Assembly: GCA_963169295.1 (NCBI GenBank)
Contig: CAUJDD010000119.1
Coordinates: 1-64,000, forward strand
From: UBA4416 sp020846025
GTDB taxonomy: Bacteria > Bacteroidota > Bacteroidia > B-17B0 > Aurantibacillaceae
DNA length: 64,000 nucleotides
Direction: 5' to 3'
Numbering within the stretch: position 1 is the first letter of the stretch; every line of letters begins with the position of its first letter. The notes under the pieces were generated by a model that saw only the letters and a program-made list of their open reading frames with translations, did not search any database and had not been told where the DNA came from. Below, in pieces: positions 63,027 through 64,000 of this stretch. The translations under genes were made by a program, and so were the position numbers.

Positions 63027-64000
63027 TTACAACTTAGTTAAAGCTGTTTTCATTCGAGCAATAACTTCATCTTTTCCTATAAGTGCTAAGAAATCGAATA
63101 ATTGAGCGCCTCCCGCAACTCCACTTGTTAAAACTCGTAACATTTGCATATCAATTTTACCCAAATCATTTTGTGCTAATTGAAAGTCATCATGCAAAGT
63201 TTGTGCATTCCAATTGGTAATGGCTTCAAATTTTGGTACAAGTTTTTCAAAGGTATTTTTCACTTCCGTATTCCATTTTTTGGCAACCACTTTTTCATCG
63301 TAAGTAGCAGGCGCTTCAAAAAAATAAGAACCTAAATCATAAAACTCAGTAATAAAGTGCGCTTTTTCTTTTACTAATCTACAAAACTCTTCTACAAATA
63401 CTATGTCTTTATTAATACCCTTCTCCTTTAATAAAGGTAACACCTCTTGGGCTAATTCTTTATCTGTCTTCTTTCTTAAATACTGTTGATTAAACCATTT
63501 TGTTTTTTCAGGATCGAACTTTGCTCCAGATTTGTTCACTCGTTCAAAAGAAAAACATTCTATCAATTCTTCCTTACTCATAATCTCACGATTATCTCCT
63601 GGATTCCAACCCAAAAGAGCCAACATATTTATAAATGCTTCGGGCATAAAACCCGATTCTCTGTAACCTTTATAACTTTCGCCAGTTCTCTCATCATACC
63701 AGTTTAAAGGAAACATTGGTAACCCAGATTTATCTCTTTTAGATAATTTACCGTTACCATCTGGCTTTAAAATTAAAGGTAAGTGAGCTAATTTTGGCAT
63801 TTGCTCTTCTAAACCTAAATATCGGTAAATTAAAATATGCGATGGTGCACTTGGCAACCATTCTTCGCCACGTACAGCATGAGAAATCTGCATTTCAATA
63901 TCATCTACAATATGAGCTAAATGATAGGTAGGCATACCGTCAGATTTTAATAATACTTTATCATCTACTTGCGATGAATTTACAGTAACCCAACCTCTAA
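63027..64000 (-). CDS. gltX: Glutamate-tRNA ligase, C-terminal part (runs off the window)
   Basis: This class Ic synthetase continues past the right edge. Within the window are MPTYHLAHIVDDIEMQISHA, VRGEEWLPSAPSH and the KMSKS-equivalent KLSKRDKSG, then the anticodon-binding domain. The frame stays open from the edge (codons for KSDG precede the first visible Met, which is therefore internal and not a start). It charges tRNA-Glu; whether it discriminates tRNA-Gln cannot be seen. The N-terminal HIGH motif lies outside the window. Confidence 0.93.
   Translation of the reverse strand, partial: RGWVTVNSSQVDDKVLLKSDGMPTYHLAHIVDDIEMQISHAVRGEEWLPSAPSHILIYRYLGLEEQMPKLAHLPLILKPDGNGKLSKRDKSGLPMFPLNWYDERTGESYKGYRESGFMPEAFINMLALLGWNPGDNREIMSKEELIECFSFERVNKSGAKFDPEKTKWFNQQYLRKKTDKELAQEVLPLLKEKGINKDIVFVEEFCRLVKEKAHFITEFYDLGSYFFEAPATYDEKVVAKKWNTEVKNTFEKLVPKFEAITNWNAQTLHDDFQLAQNDLGKIDMQMLRVLTSGVAGGAQLFDFLALIGKDEVIARMKTALTKL

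Noticed and set aside
1..64000. tRNA, rRNA or a prophage/integrative element
   Set aside because: No cloverleaf-like, rRNA-like, integrase or transposase sequence was recognised by eye; a tRNAscan or profile search could still find a missed one.

Overview
This window is a chromosomal segment of an AT-rich member of the Bacteroidota. The evidence is four secreted proteins with type IX secretion (T9SS) C-terminal signals, three of type A and one CHU_C/type B. A PorE-like OmpA protein, a fused lpxC-fabZ gene, the YtxJ/OsmC pair and promoter boxes of the form TAnnTTTG (the Bacteroidota -7 element) point the same way. The genus cannot be named from the sequence. No rRNA, tRNA, CRISPR array, integrase or transposase was found.

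Layout. 1-1720: two REP-like palindromes and a solitary 410-residue RES-domain protein. 1721-4857: a class III polyhydroxyalkanoate locus, with phaJ divergent from phaE and phaC; a hairpin separates phaE from phaC and a perfect 16-bp inverted repeat lies in the divergent gap. 4886-13651: a Dcp-type peptidase and two large secreted multidomain proteins (amidase/CUB/lectin and PKD/CHU_C), with a 644-bp non-coding stretch full of hairpins between them. 13706-20061: housekeeping genes (RsmF-like methyltransferase, recX, hemW, ung), a 43-residue lipoprotein with ytxJ, and an OsmC protein. 20153-24095: an apparent four-gene operon with lipA and a radical SAM/B12 protein. 24151-31397: a secreted M4 protease, a PA0069-like radical SAM protein, rpe-sodA, and an orphan C-terminal transketolase half. 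31605-38952: envelope genes, including the PorE-like protein and a large fusion of pseudo-peptidase, beta-propeller and Omp85-like barrel. 38997-47975: two paralogous TPR-SpoIIE phosphatases flanking a DUF2179 protein, an AsmA protein with no normal start codon, and two lipoproteins. 47983-54315: a giant repetitive T9SS adhesin. 54445-59432: trpS, lpxA, lpxC/fabZ, lpxD and trmH. 59522-64000: a pseudouridine synthase, an ArsC-like protein, a glycosyltransferase, a GNAT acetyltransferase and partial gltX.

How the genes fit together. PhaJ would supply (R)-3-hydroxyacyl-CoA to the PhaEC synthase for carbon storage. The lpx genes make lipid A. The T9SS-tagged protease, amidase, PKD protein and giant adhesin would be exported and displayed on the surface, with the PorE-like protein a possible anchor for that machinery. 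No obviously new multi-gene system stands out. The most unusual signals are the REP pair with compensatory changes, the hairpin cluster at 10308-10513, the solitary RES protein, the pha regulatory structures, the degenerate enzyme domains, and -7 boxes placed only 4-8 nt before start codons, which suggest leaderless transcripts.
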